Shown: positions 36,109 through 44,924, numbered from the stretch's first letter. The stretch: DNA of 64,000 nucleotides from G963667915 sp965197385 (GCA_965197385.1 CBDANA010000009.1:620001-684000), one strand, 5' to 3'. Notes: a model not told the origin generated them from the letters alone. Numbers and translations are program-made.

Positions 36109-37041
36109 ATGATCACCATTGCTGGCTTCAATACGTCGATTGACGCCTGGCTGGAGGTGGACACGCTCGTGCCAAGCGACGTCGTGCGCGTACGCGATGT
36201 GGGCAGCTTGCCGGGCGGCAAGGGCCTCCACGTCGCGGTCACGTGTGCCACGCTCGGCGAGGCGGTGCGGCTGGTCGGCATCGTAGACTGCGAGCGTGAG
36301 GGGTTCGTCGGCGAATTCCTGGAGGACGCCGGGGTCATCTTTCGGCCTGTCGAGATCGAGGGGAAGGTGCGCGGGTGCATCGCCGTGCATGAGCGGACGG
36401 GCCGCACGACCGAACTGCTCGAGCCGGGACCCCAGATCGGTCCGGCGGACGTGGCGACGCTCGAGTTGGCGGCGCTGTGCGGGGTAGGCGGCGGCGACCT
36501 GGTCGTGTTCTCCGGCAGCCTGCCGAAAGGCTATCCCACTGTAGACTACCGCGCACTGATGGAGCGGGCCAAGGCGGCCGGCGCGCGGACGATGTTGGAT
36601 GCCAGTGGTGCGGTGTTGCGCGAAGGGATGGGGGCACGGCCCGACTTCGTGAAGGTGAACCGGGAGGAGGCGGCCGCGCTGACGGGACTGGCGGTGAGCG
36701 ACCGCGACGGGGCGAAGCGCGCGGCGCGGGCACTGGTCGAGCGAGGCGCCGGGTCCGCCTTGATTACGCTCGGTGGGGATGGAGTGGTCATGGCCACGGC
36801 ATCTGGCGGCTGGACCGTGCGGGTTCCCACGACGGATGTCAGGAGCGCGGTGGGGGCGGGCGACTGCCTGCTCGGTGGTCTCGCGGTTGGCTTGGCGCGC
36901 AGGCTGCCGCAGAAGGATCTGCTCCGGCTGGGCGGCGCCTGCGGCGCCGCGAAGACGCTGCGGGTCGAAAGCGGCATGCTGCACCTGACGGATGTCGAAG
37001 CGCTCCAGGACTCGGTGCAGGTGGAGGCCTGGGACACATGA
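36109..37041 (+). CDS. PfkB-family kinase of the 1-phosphofructokinase/tagatose-6-phosphate kinase type
   Basis: A 310-residue kinase. Its N-terminus MITIAGFNTSIDAWLEVD, with GSLPGGKGLHVAVTCATLG, is the FruK/LacC signature (PGGKG). FVKVNREEAAALTGL and VRSAVGAGDCLLGGLAVGLA (anion hole and catalytic Asp) follow. Such enzymes phosphorylate fructose-1-phosphate or tagatose-6-phosphate. Next to an AgaS-like isomerase, tagatose-6-phosphate is the more likely substrate (inference). The start at 36109 follows a good ribosome site; a longer frame reads through the upstream small repeat and is rejected. Confidence 0.9.
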   Translation: MITIAGFNTSIDAWLEVDTLVPSDVVRVRDVGSLPGGKGLHVAVTCATLGEAVRLVGIVDCEREGFVGEFLEDAGVIFRPVEIEGKVRGCIAVHERTGRTTELLEPGPQIGPADVATLELAALCGVGGGDLVVFSGSLPKGYPTVDYRALMERAKAAGARTMLDASGAVLREGMGARPDFVKVNREEAAALTGLAVSDRDGAKRAARALVERGAGSALITLGGDGVVMATASGGWTVRVPTTDVRSAVGAGDCLLGGLAVGLARRLPQKDLLRLGGACGAAKTLRVESGMLHLTDVEALQDSVQVEAWDT

Positions 37042-37256
37042 CGATACGGATAACGATGACGCGGGCGCTTGGCCCGGCCTGCTTGGTGCTGGCGTCGCTG
37101 CTCATGATGGCAGCGTGCGGCGGCAGGTCGAGCCGGTCGGCGCTGCCCTGGCCGTCGCGTCCAATCACGATGGTGGGGCTGGCCGGTGGTGCAGTCGCTC
37201 CGCGGCCGGATTGCCAGCCTTCGGGCCGTGGGGTAGAGTGCCCCCGGTGTTCGTGA
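37038..37256 (+). pseudogene. N-terminal remnant of a tripartite tricarboxylate receptor (TctC-like) lipoprotein
   Basis: The 72-residue frame overlaps the kinase stop by four bases and encodes a lipoprotein signal (CLVLASLLMMAAC, cysteine at about residue 27) followed by PWPSRPITMVGLAGG. That sequence resembles the start of TctC/Bug solute receptors (usually ...PSRPITLVVPFAAGG). The rest of the roughly 300-residue protein is absent. Alternatively it is an unrelated small lipoprotein. Confidence 0.4.
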
Positions 37257-37307
37257 GTGGTCATTGATTCATTGCTTCACTGATGCATTACCGAGGGAGC
37301 GTGCGAC

Positions 37308-38441
37308 ATGTCGAGCCGAATCAATCGTCGGGAGTTCGTCAGGGTCAGCGTAAGCGCCGGGGCGGCCGCCGCCGGGCTGGCCGGCACGCGTGAGGCGTTC
37401 GGCAGGGCGCCGGCGGTCCTCACGCAGTCGGTGGCGCCGGTCGTCATCTCGGACCGCAGCGGCTTCACGTTCAGGAACGGCGGCACGCAGAGCTGCATCG
37501 AGCGGGCGTTCGACGGGATCACGCGCGGCGAGGATGTGCTCGACGCGATCCTGGCGGGGGTCAACATCGTCGAGAACGATCCAGAAGAGTCCGGCGTCGG
37601 CTATGGCGGCACGCCGAACGCCGACGGCATCGTACAGCTCGACTCCTGCTGCATGCACGGTCCCCGGAGGCAGGCGGGGGGCGTGGCGGCGATCGAAGGC
37701 GTGCGGACGCCCTCGCTCGTGGCCAAGGCGGTAATGGAGGTCACCGACCACCATCTGCTGGTTGGGCAGGGCGCGCAGGACTTCGCGCGGAACATGGGCT
37801 TCACGATCGAGGACGATCTGAACACGCCGCGGACGCGCGAGCGCTGGCTGGAATGGAAGCGCCGGATCGACCCTGAGCACTACCTGGGCCAGGCGCGGCG
37901 CGCCCGGTATGGCTACGAGGTCGCGCTCGAGATGCTGGCCGAAGGATTGGTGGACGAGAGCCACTTCTGGGGCACGGTGAACTGCGACGCCATTGGGCCG
38001 ACCGGCGACATCTGTGGCGTCACCTCGACGAGCGGCCTCGCGTGGAAGATCCCGGGTCGGACGGGGGACTCGCCGATCCTTGGCGCCGGGCTCTACGTGG
38101 ACGGCGGCGTCGGCGCGTGCGGCTCGACCGGACGCGGCGAGGCCAACCTGTACAACCTGACGTCGTTCCTGATCGTCGAGCAGATGCGCCGGGGCATGCA
38201 CCCGAAGGACGCGGGGCTGGCCGGCTTGCAGCGGATCAAGGAGAACACGGTCGAGCGGCGCCTGCTGAAAGCAAACGGCGATCCGGCGTTCAATATCCGG
38301 TTCTTCGCGCTGAACGCGAACGGGGAGTACGCCGGCGTGTCGATGTACGCCGCGGGCGAGGCGGTCTACGGGGTGTGCACGGAGAACGGCCAGGCGGAGG
38401 CGGCGCTCGAGCCGCTCCTCGCCGGCTCCCCGAGCGACTGA
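37308..38441 (+). CDS. N4-(beta-N-acetylglucosaminyl)-L-asparaginase (glycosylasparaginase), Tat-exported
   Basis: Ntn-hydrolase that cleaves the GlcNAc-Asn bond of N-glycoprotein remnants after autoprocessing at a Thr. The N-terminus has a Tat signal (NRREFVRVS with SAGAAAAGLAG). Processing site and nucleophile lie in GDICGVTSTSGLAWKIPGRT, followed by GDSPILGAGLYVDGGVGACG and GRGEANLYNLTSF. Length 377. It stands in a sugar operon with a Gfo/Idh oxidoreductase and a TIM-barrel isomerase, suggesting use of glycopeptide-derived sugars. A paralogue is at 54684-55733. Confidence 0.93.
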   Translation: MSSRINRREFVRVSVSAGAAAAGLAGTREAFGRAPAVLTQSVAPVVISDRSGFTFRNGGTQSCIERAFDGITRGEDVLDAILAGVNIVENDPEESGVGYGGTPNADGIVQLDSCCMHGPRRQAGGVAAIEGVRTPSLVAKAVMEVTDHHLLVGQGAQDFARNMGFTIEDDLNTPRTRERWLEWKRRIDPEHYLGQARRARYGYEVALEMLAEGLVDESHFWGTVNCDAIGPTGDICGVTSTSGLAWKIPGRTGDSPILGAGLYVDGGVGACGSTGRGEANLYNLTSFLIVEQMRRGMHPKDAGLAGLQRIKENTVERRLLKANGDPAFNIRFFALNANGEYAGVSMYAAGEAVYGVCTENGQAEAALEPLLAGSPSD

Positions 38442-38447
38442 ACGAAG

Positions 38448-39617
38448 ATGAAACAGATCGGCATGGGCCTCGTCGGCGCCGGCCTCGTCGGCCCACAGCA
38501 TGTCGAGGCGGTACGGCGGCTGGGGTTCGTGGATGTGGTCGCCGTCGCTGGGAGCTCGGAGGCCTCGGCCGAGGCTAAGGCCGAAGCGATGGGCATCCCG
38601 AAGGCGTACGGTGGCTACCAGGCGCTCGTTGACGACCCGGACGTCCAGGTGGTGCACAACTGCACGCCGAACTACCTCCACCTGCCGGTCAACTTGGCCG
38701 TCATCGAGAAGCAGAAGCACATCGTGTCGGACAAGCCGCTGGCGATGAACGCCGGCGAGGCGAAGCAATTGCTCAACGCGGTGAAGCAAGCGGGCGTCGT
38801 CCACGCCGTGACGTTCAACTATCGGGGCAACCCGCAGGTGCAGCAGGCGCGTGCGATGATTGCCAATGGCGAGATCGGTCGAGTTCACTTCATCCACGGC
38901 CACTATTTGCAGGATTGGTTGATCAAGGCGACCGACTTCTCGTGGCGAATCGAACCGGAGAAAGGCGGGCCATCGTCCGCGATGGGTGACATCGGTTCGC
39001 ACTGGTGCGACCTGGTCCAGCACGTGAGTGGCCTGGGGATCGAGGCGGTCCTGGCCGATCTGACGACCGTCATCAAGACGCGGAAGAAACCGACCACGGT
39101 GCAGGAGACGTTCACCGAGGCGAAGGACGACGCGGGGGAGCCGCGAGAGCCGTTCACGGTGAACGTGGACGATCTCGGCTCCGTCCTCGTCCGGCTCGAG
39201 AACGGCTGCAAGGGGGTGTTTACTGCGAGCCAGGTCTGCGCCGGGCACAAGAACGACCTCGTCTTCGAGGTCGACGGCTTGGGCGGATCGCTCCGTTGGT
39301 ACCAGGAGCGCCAGAACGAGCTGTGGCTGGGCCGGCGCGACGGCGGCAACGTCGAGTTGGCGAAAGACCCCGGCGCGATGGACGCGTCGGCTCGGGGATA
39401 CGCCCACCTGCCCGGCGGCCATCAGGAGGGCTGGGCGACCGCGTTCCACAACGTCATGCGCGACATCTACACCTTCATCGCGGACGGCAAGGGACCGACC
39501 GATCCGCACCCACCCGCATTCGCGACGTTCGAGGACGGCTACCGGGCGAACTGCATCGTCGATGCGATCCTGGCCAGCTCGGCCGCCGGCGGCGTCTGGA
39601 CCAAGGTGGTGTACTGA
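38448..39617 (+). CDS. Gfo/Idh/MocA-family sugar dehydrogenase
   Basis: A 389-residue NAD(P)-dependent oxidoreductase. Rossmann motif GLVGAGLVGPQHVEAV at residues 6-21; the dihydrodipicolinate reductase-like domain follows the conserved SDKPLAMN (Lys in EKP-type position). FSWRIEPEKGGPSSAMGDIG and HWCDLVQHVSG are family signatures with the substrate-binding His. No export signal, so it is cytoplasmic. It follows glycosylasparaginase by six bases; the next gene is a sugar isomerase/epimerase, a pairing common in inositol- and keto-sugar pathways. Substrate not predictable. Confidence 0.92.
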   Translation: MKQIGMGLVGAGLVGPQHVEAVRRLGFVDVVAVAGSSEASAEAKAEAMGIPKAYGGYQALVDDPDVQVVHNCTPNYLHLPVNLAVIEKQKHIVSDKPLAMNAGEAKQLLNAVKQAGVVHAVTFNYRGNPQVQQARAMIANGEIGRVHFIHGHYLQDWLIKATDFSWRIEPEKGGPSSAMGDIGSHWCDLVQHVSGLGIEAVLADLTTVIKTRKKPTTVQETFTEAKDDAGEPREPFTVNVDDLGSVLVRLENGCKGVFTASQVCAGHKNDLVFEVDGLGGSLRWYQERQNELWLGRRDGGNVELAKDPGAMDASARGYAHLPGGHQEGWATAFHNVMRDIYTFIADGKGPTDPHPPAFATFEDGYRANCIVDAILASSAAGGVWTKVVY

Positions 39618-39633
39618 CGATCCCCCATGTTCT

Positions 39634-39653
39634 CTCTCCCCCTATGGGGAGAG
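39634..39653. repeat. Perfect 8-bp hairpin with REP-like tail
   Basis: CTCTCCCC/GGGGAGAG with a four-base loop, followed by GGTTAGGGTGAGGGGG, in the spacer between two operon genes. This pattern is a common dispersed intergenic palindrome in high-GC bacteria. It may act in mRNA stability or processing. Confidence 0.7.
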
Positions 39654-39686
39654 GGTTAGGGTGAGGGGGACGACGAGGGTATCCTC

Positions 39687-40649
39687 ATGAAGCTCGGCGT
39701 ATTCACCGTGCTGTTCGCGCAACTCTCGTTCGACGACGCGCTGAAGAAGGTCAAGACGGCCGGGCTCGAGGCGGTCGAGATCGGAACCGGGAGTTACCCG
39801 GGTGACAGCCACATCGATCTCGACGGCCTGCTCACCGATGTCGCAAACGCGAAGGACTACCGGAAGAAGATCGACGACTACGGCCTGACGATCAGCGCGC
39901 TGTCCTGCCACGGCAACCCGCTGCATCCGAAGTCGTCGATTCAGATGAACGACGACGAGGTGTTCCGGAAGACGGTGCGACTGGCTGAACAGTTGGAAGT
40001 GCCGGTCGTCGTCACGTTCTCCGGATGCCCCGGCGACTCCGATACGGCCAGCTATCCAAACTGGGTGACCTGTCCCTGGCCCACCGACTTCAACGAGTTA
40101 CTGGGCTGGCAGTGGGAGCGGAAGGTGATCCCCTACTGGAAGGAGGCCGCCAAGTTCGCCGCCGACCACGGCGTTAAGGTTGCGCTCGAGCCGCATCCCG
40201 GCTTCGTTGTCTACAACGCCGAGACGGCGCTCAAGCTCCGGGCGGAGGTGGGGGAGAACCTCGGCGTCAACTTCGACCCGAGCCATTTCTTCTGGCAGGG
40301 GGTGGACGTCCCGGCCGCGATCCGTGCGTGCGGTAAGGCGATCTTCCACTTTCACGCAAAGGATTCGGCGCTCGACCCGCACAACGTCGCGCTGAACGGC
40401 GTCATCGACGCCAAGCCGTACACCGAGATGGCCGACCGCGCCTGGCTGTTCCGGACCGTTGGGTGGGGGCACGACCTGCTCGTCTGGAAGGAGATCGTTA
40501 GCGCGCTCCGGCTCGCCGGCTACGACTACGTTATCAGCATCGAGCACGAAGATGCGTTCGCGTCGCTCGACGAAGGGCTCATGGGCGCGGTGGATATCCT
40601 GAAGCGGGCCATCCTCCGGGACCCACCCGTCGAGGCGTGGTGGACGTAG
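39687..40649 (+). CDS. Sugar phosphate isomerase/epimerase (AP endonuclease 2-like TIM barrel)
   Basis: A 320-residue TIM-barrel protein. MKLGVFTVLFAQLSFDDALK opens the barrel; metal-site strands include VALEPHPGFVVYN (Glu), LGVNFDPSHFFWQGVD (Asp, His), IFHFHAKDSALD (His) and YVISIEHEDAFAS (Glu). This is the xylose-isomerase-like PF01261 family, which includes IolE/IolI-type and keto-sugar epimerases. Placed after Gfo/Idh in the same operon, it probably processes the oxidised sugar. Its TAG stop is followed at once by GGAGTTAG heptamer repeats and then an insertion sequence. Confidence 0.93.
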   Translation: MKLGVFTVLFAQLSFDDALKKVKTAGLEAVEIGTGSYPGDSHIDLDGLLTDVANAKDYRKKIDDYGLTISALSCHGNPLHPKSSIQMNDDEVFRKTVRLAEQLEVPVVVTFSGCPGDSDTASYPNWVTCPWPTDFNELLGWQWERKVIPYWKEAAKFAADHGVKVALEPHPGFVVYNAETALKLRAEVGENLGVNFDPSHFFWQGVDVPAAIRACGKAIFHFHAKDSALDPHNVALNGVIDAKPYTEMADRAWLFRTVGWGHDLLVWKEIVSALRLAGYDYVISIEHEDAFASLDEGLMGAVDILKRAILRDPPVEAWWT

Positions 40650-40653
40650 GAGC

Positions 40654-40676
40654 AGGAGTTAGTTAGGAGTTAGGAG
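40654..40676 (+). repeat. GGAGTTA-type heptamer repeats after a stop codon
   Basis: GGAGTTAGTTAGGAGTTAGG contains imperfect seven-base repeats directly downstream of the isomerase stop. Similar arrays occur at 44901-44924 and 47036-47060. Confidence 0.8.
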
Positions 40677-40680
40677 CTAG

Positions 40681-41975
40681 CAGGCTGCGGAAGAACCCGG
40701 GTATCGGGCTGTTTTCTTAAGCATCATGCGGGTAACGACCGCCCGACGACCGTGCGCACGGGTGTGCGCTGACCCCGATGAGGGGGCCGGCGACACGCGC
40801 GGCCGGCGAGCAGGGACACGTCGCCTCCAGATTCCGCAGGCGGACCAAGTTATAGGCCGTGGCGGCGAAAGTGAGCTGCCACTCGACGAGTGGGACGCCG
40901 CGAGGCCGGAGCTTGCGCAAACCACCGACGGTCTGCCTCCACCCAAAGACCTGTTCCACGAGTTTTCGTTTCCGCTGACTCACGTGAGAACCCGCATGCC
41001 GGGTGGGCCGACCATCAATCGCCCGCCAGCGGACCTTCTGCGCCACGTGGGGCGTGACGTCCCGGACGCGGACATCGGCGACGAAGCTCGCCACATCGTA
41101 GCCCTTGTCTGCTCCGACCGTGCTGCCCGGCGGCGCGCTGGCCTCCAGCAACAGTGCCGCCGCCTCGCGTTCGGCGGTCCCCGTCGCGTGGGTCGCACAG
41201 ACGTTGGCGACGAGCCCCTGCCGATTATCCAACAGCACGTGGCCCAGAGACGCCAGCTTCGCCTCCTTCCCTTGGCCCTTCCGATGCAGCATCGCCGCCG
41301 GATCAGTCGTCGACTGGTGCGTGTCGTTGCGCCGCCGCTCGCCGTGGAAGTCGACCGTGGGATTCCCGGGGTCATCGGGGGGCGCGCGCGGCGCGGCGTC
41401 CCGGCATCGGAAGCTCTTCAGGCTGGCCCAGGCTTCCAACTGCGTCCCGTCCACCGTGAAATGCTCGTCCGAGAGCAGACCGGCCGCCCGGGCGTGGGCC
41501 TGGACCGCATCAACGAAGGCGGCCGCGCCATCCCCCGCCAGTAGCCGGTCACGATTCTTGGTAAACGTCGTGGGATGCCAGACCGGGTCGTCCATATGCA
41601 AGCCGACGAACCAGCGGAACAGCAGGTTGTCGTTGAGCTCTTCCAGCAGCAGCCGTTCGCTCCGGATCGTGTACAGCACCTGCAGCAACAGGGCCCGCAA
41701 CAATGGCTCAGGCGGGATCGACGGACGTCCCGTCTTGGCGTACAGGCCGGCGAACCTGCGCGACATCGTCTTCAGCGCGTGATCCGTCAGCGCGCGGACC
41801 GCGCGGAGCGGAGGATCGGCCGGCACGCGCTGTTCCGGCGACCGGTAACTGAACATGTGATGGGCCTGCTCATCGTGTCCGCGCATGAGGTGGCTCCCTT
41901 CAGCAATATTGGGAGCATGGGAGTACGCCGGGATCGATCTGTCGATCCCATTCCACGGACTTTTTCAGCAGCCTG
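40681..41975. mobile_element. IS5-superfamily (IS1182/DUF772-like) insertion sequence with CTAG flanks
   Basis: A 1295-bp element bounded by CTAG (40677-40680 and 41976-41979). Its ends are inverted: CAGGCTGCGGAAGAAC on the left and, inward from the right, CAGGCTGCTGAAAAAGTCCG. It encodes one full-length transposase on the minus strand. The four-base palindromic target fits this group. Confidence 0.9.
40717..41886 (-). CDS. IS5-superfamily transposase (DUF772 N-terminal domain)
   Basis: A 389-residue DDE transposase. The N-terminal DUF772 region reads RRFAGLYAKTGRPSIPPEPL and LLLEELNDNLLFRWFVGLHM, with FTKNRDRLLAG following. The DDE core includes FTVDGTQLEAWASL (first Asp), TVGADKGYDVASFV (second Asp) and VEQVFGWRQTVGGLRK (Glu region). 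The ORF looks intact, so the element may still be mobile. Internal bounds of the frame fit the two inverted ends. No passenger genes. Confidence 0.95.
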   Translation of the reverse strand: MRGHDEQAHHMFSYRSPEQRVPADPPLRAVRALTDHALKTMSRRFAGLYAKTGRPSIPPEPLLRALLLQVLYTIRSERLLLEELNDNLLFRWFVGLHMDDPVWHPTTFTKNRDRLLAGDGAAAFVDAVQAHARAAGLLSDEHFTVDGTQLEAWASLKSFRCRDAAPRAPPDDPGNPTVDFHGERRRNDTHQSTTDPAAMLHRKGQGKEAKLASLGHVLLDNRQGLVANVCATHATGTAEREAAALLLEASAPPGSTVGADKGYDVASFVADVRVRDVTPHVAQKVRWRAIDGRPTRHAGSHVSQRKRKLVEQVFGWRQTVGGLRKLRPRGVPLVEWQLTFAATAYNLVRLRNLEATCPCSPAARVAGPLIGVSAHPCARSSGGRYPHDA

Positions 41976-42004
41976 CTAGAACCTGGAAGGTAAACCGAAG
42001 CTGC

Positions 42005-42167
42005 TAGAACCCATCTCATCAACCACGGCGAGGCACCGAGAGCGTCGAGGCGCCCGTCCCGCCAGGCGCGAGGAGGGAGATACCGGCCGTATTTGACCGA
42101 CGAGCAACGCCGCGGGACGGGATGCATCGGCGGCCGAATGCCGGCGTGGTTTATGAGATGGGTTCTA
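42005..42167 (+). repeat. Variant MITE-like repeat: same core, different terminal inverted repeats
   Basis: TA flanks at 42005-42006 and 42166-42167. The inverted ends are GAACCCATCTCATCAACCAC and, inward from the right, GAACCCATCTCATAAACCAC, unlike the GCAGCCCGTGGTG ends of the other copies. The interior still has CCAGGCGCGAGGAGGGAGAT, TACCGGCCGTATT, GACGAGCAACGCCGCGGGAC and ATGCATCGGCGGCCGAATGC. Confidence 0.92.
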
Positions 42168-42192
42168 GCCTCCGGCTTCTCCTAACGTTAGC

Positions 42193-43044
42193 TTAGAACT
42201 TGTCCAACCCCTCCGTGAGTTCGATATAGGTCCCGAACGGATCGGTGAAGAACGCGATGGCGATGCCGAGCGACTCCACCTCCGTGTACGGCCGGTCAAA
42301 CTCGACTCCCTGAGCTTCGAGGGTCTCACAGAACGCCTCGAGGCCATTCACCTCGAACCCGATGTGATCGAGGCTCCGGCCCCGCGTGCCCTCCAGCGGC
42401 TCGGCTGACGGCGAATAGGTCAGGTTGACGCCCGGCAGGTCAGCCGCCTCGAACGCGCCCCGCATCCCGGGAATCGCGCTGAACGTCTCCACGTACCAGG
42501 CCTTCATTTCATCGACCTGCTGCGTGGCGAAGTGAATGTGGTGCAGCGCGATCGGAACGCTCTGCGTTCGGTTCTCGACGAACTCGACCTTCACGTCGTC
42601 GGGCCCCATCGTGTAGGCGATGTAGGTGTCCTGGTCGGTGATGTAGGCGAGGTCGTCCTCAACTTCGATCGCAGGGGGCAGTTCGGCTCTGGTCACGATG
42701 GGATAGCCGGCCGCCTTCACCCGGTCGACGATCTCTCGGACGCTCGGCACCCAGAATCCGATGTGGTTGACCGTCGTGCCCTTGGTGCCGCCGGTCGGGG
42801 GCCGCTCCGTCAGGAATACGAGCACGTTGGAAAACTTGATGATCTCCCGGGTGCCGACCGTGACGATGGTCCCGCCGAGCGTGTTCACCCAGAACGCCTT
42901 GTGCGCGTCTGCACTGGTGACGTTGAAATGGTGGTGTCCGTAGACGATCGGGCCGTCCTGGGCGGCGGTGAGCTGCGCCGAGGCGACGAACGGTGTTGCC
43001 AAGACGCAGAGCGCGGCCACGGATCCTACTACGATGGCTTGCAT
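42193..43044 (-). CDS. Secreted two-domain VOC (glyoxalase/dioxygenase-fold) protein
   Basis: A signal peptide (VVGSVAALCVLATPFVASAQ) is followed by two vicinal-oxygen-chelate modules: the first from VYGHHHFNVTSADAHKAFWV to YIAYTMGPDDVKVEF, the second from ALHHIHFATQQVDEMKAWYV to FFTDPFGTYIELTEG. His and Glu residues at standard metal positions are present. Exported VOC proteins like this are common in Acidobacteria and lack a known substrate. Start at 43044 with GGGAGTT ahead. Length 283. It lies downstream of a GMC oxidoreductase/subunit 3 pair on the same strand. Confidence 0.85.
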   Translation of the reverse strand: MQAIVVGSVAALCVLATPFVASAQLTAAQDGPIVYGHHHFNVTSADAHKAFWVNTLGGTIVTVGTREIIKFSNVLVFLTERPPTGGTKGTTVNHIGFWVPSVREIVDRVKAAGYPIVTRAELPPAIEVEDDLAYITDQDTYIAYTMGPDDVKVEFVENRTQSVPIALHHIHFATQQVDEMKAWYVETFSAIPGMRGAFEAADLPGVNLTYSPSAEPLEGTRGRSLDHIGFEVNGLEAFCETLEAQGVEFDRPYTEVESLGIAIAFFTDPFGTYIELTEGLDKF

Positions 43045-43089
43045 GGTACAACTCCCTTCATTCCACGAGTTCCGCTCCGGGTCGCCTAT

Positions 43090-43125
43090 TCGCGGGACTG
43101 CTCCTCGCTGACGCTCGGGGACCAC
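43090..43125 (-). repeat. Dispersed CCCCGAGCG(T)CAGCGAGG palindrome
   Basis: On the minus strand GTGGTCCCCGAGCGTCAGCG continues GAGGAG. The same motif with small changes, GTGTGGCCCCTGAGCGTTAG, is at 47846-47865. Both lie in spacers next to gene ends. Confidence 0.55.
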
Positions 43126-43162
43126 GTTTCGTTCGATGCTTGGCGAGGCGGCAAGTCCAGCG

Positions 43163-44851
43163 CTACAGCCGGCTGGCGCGGAACTCCTCGACCAGGTACT
43201 TGCAGGCGCGCGTGGCCAGCGCCATGAACGTGATGGTCGGGTTCTGGCACGCCGACGAGGCGTAGCCCGACCCGTCCATCACGAACAGGTTGTCGACGTC
43301 GTGCGCCTGCTCGTAGCCGTTCAGGACCGACGTCTTGGGGTCGTCGCCCATCCGCGCCGTACCCACCTCGTGGATGGCCAGACCCGGAATCGAGATCTCC
43401 CGACGGACGGTGATGTCCTCGGCGCCGGCAGCGCGCAGCATCTCCTCGGCGGCGTCCGCCATATCGTCCACCATCTTCTGCTCGTTCTCGCCGTAGGCCG
43501 CGCTGATGTGCAGGATCGGAATGCCCCAGGCGTCGACACGATTCTTGTCGAGCTCGCAGAAGTTCTCATAGCGCGGCAGGTGCTCGCCGAAGCCGCCGAG
43601 CGAGACCTGCCACGGCCGGGTCTCGCGGACCTCTTTCTTGAACGCGGCGCCGAAGCCCGGGATGTCCATGGCGTGCCCCCACTTCACCAGACGGGCGCTG
43701 CCCTGGTAGCCGTATCCGCGGAGGAAGTCGGGCTGACGATCTTCGAGGTTGCGGAACCTGGGGATGTAGATGCCGTTCGGCCGGTTGCCGCGCGTGTCCG
43801 GGACGTCCTTGAGGACCGGCAGCACGCCCGAGGCACCGCCGCCCGTCACGTGGTCCATCAGGTAGTGGCCCAGGGCGCCGCTCGAGTTGGCGATGCCGGT
43901 CGGGTAGCGGTCGGAGGTCGAGTTCAGCATGATGCGCGTCGACTCGAGCGTGGCGGCGCACAGGACGACCGCCTTGCCGACCACTTCTTGATGGCGCCGG
44001 GTGATCCGGTCCACGTAGTAGACGCTCCGGCACTTCCCCGCGTCGTCCACCTCGATATGGCTGGCGACCGCGTTCGGGATGAGCGTCAGACGGCCGGTCG
44101 CTTCGGCGGCCGGCAGACTCGATGACACGCTGCTGTAGTACGACCCGGTTCGACACCCGCGCGAGCAGGGGCCGCAGTAGTGGCACTTCGGCCGGCGGTT
44201 CAGATCCTCGGTCAGGATGGCGCAGCGCCCGATCGTCAGGGTCCGCCCGAACTCGTCCCGGATCGCCGTCTTGAGAATCTCCTCGCCGCATGTGAGCGCC
44301 ATCGGCGGCAAGAACTGGCCGTCAGGGAGCTGCGGCAAGCCTTCGGCCTGGCCGCTGACGCCGATGTAGCGCTCGACGATGTCGTAGTACGGGGCCAGCG
44401 TCGCGTAGTCGAGCGGCCAGTCGACGCCGAACCCGTCGTGCGAGGCTGGCTTTAGGTCGTAGTCGCTCAGGCGGTAGGTCTGGCGCGCCCACATGATGGA
44501 CCGGCCGCCGACGTGGCGGCCGCGGATCCAGTGAAACGGCCGTTCAGCCGGCGTCGTGTAGGGGTGCTCGGTGTCGTCGACGAATAGGTGGCTCGTGTAC
44601 TCGTCGCACTGGTAACAGAGCGACTGCACCGGCTGGCGCGCCTGGCGCGCCGCGGTGCCGAGCCGGCGTCCCCGGAACGGCATGTCGAACGGGCGCTTGT
44701 GCTCGGTGTAGTCCACCTTGGAGTCGAGCTTGCGCCCGGCCTCGAGGACGGCGACCGTGAGGCCAGCCTCGGTGAGCTGCTTCGCGACCCAGCCACCCGT
44801 GGCGCCAGAACCGACGATGACGACGTCGTACTGCTGATCCTGTGCGGCCAT
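43163..44851 (-). CDS. GMC-family FAD-dependent oxidoreductase (gluconate 2-dehydrogenase-like large subunit)
   Basis: A 562-residue flavoprotein. FAD motif VVIVGSGATGGWVAKQLTEA at residues 10-29; CHYCGPCSRGCRTGSY marks the cysteine-rich segment typical of sugar-oxidising GMC enzymes; GHYLMDHVTGGG and the C-terminal HEVGTARMGDDPKTSVLNGY plus DGSGYASSACQNPTITFMAL with the active-site His/Asn complete it. It lies 69 bases downstream of a Tat-exported subunit 3 gene. Such partners usually export the flavoprotein by piggy-back and pass electrons to the respiratory chain. Substrate probably a sugar, sugar acid or polyol. Confidence 0.93.
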   Translation of the reverse strand: MAAQDQQYDVVIVGSGATGGWVAKQLTEAGLTVAVLEAGRKLDSKVDYTEHKRPFDMPFRGRRLGTAARQARQPVQSLCYQCDEYTSHLFVDDTEHPYTTPAERPFHWIRGRHVGGRSIMWARQTYRLSDYDLKPASHDGFGVDWPLDYATLAPYYDIVERYIGVSGQAEGLPQLPDGQFLPPMALTCGEEILKTAIRDEFGRTLTIGRCAILTEDLNRRPKCHYCGPCSRGCRTGSYYSSVSSSLPAAEATGRLTLIPNAVASHIEVDDAGKCRSVYYVDRITRRHQEVVGKAVVLCAATLESTRIMLNSTSDRYPTGIANSSGALGHYLMDHVTGGGASGVLPVLKDVPDTRGNRPNGIYIPRFRNLEDRQPDFLRGYGYQGSARLVKWGHAMDIPGFGAAFKKEVRETRPWQVSLGGFGEHLPRYENFCELDKNRVDAWGIPILHISAAYGENEQKMVDDMADAAEEMLRAAGAEDITVRREISIPGLAIHEVGTARMGDDPKTSVLNGYEQAHDVDNLFVMDGSGYASSACQNPTITFMALATRACKYLVEEFRASRL

Positions 44852-44900
44852 GAGACCTCGTGATCGTGAACAGAATGCGCGCAGCGCATCCGACAGATTC

Positions 44901-44924
44901 TGACTCCTAACTCCTAACTTCTAA
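44901..44924 (-). repeat. GGAGTTA heptamer repeats overlapping a stop codon
   Basis: On the minus strand the subunit 3 TAG stop is followed by AAGTTAGGAGTTAGGAGTCA. It is the second of three such arrays, each at a gene end. Confidence 0.8.

Noticed and set aside
37269..39509. A 746-residue open frame on the minus strand
   Set aside because: It is antisense to the glycosylasparaginase and Gfo/Idh genes, has Arg/Asp/Val-rich composition typical of GC-rich shadow frames, and no domain pattern.
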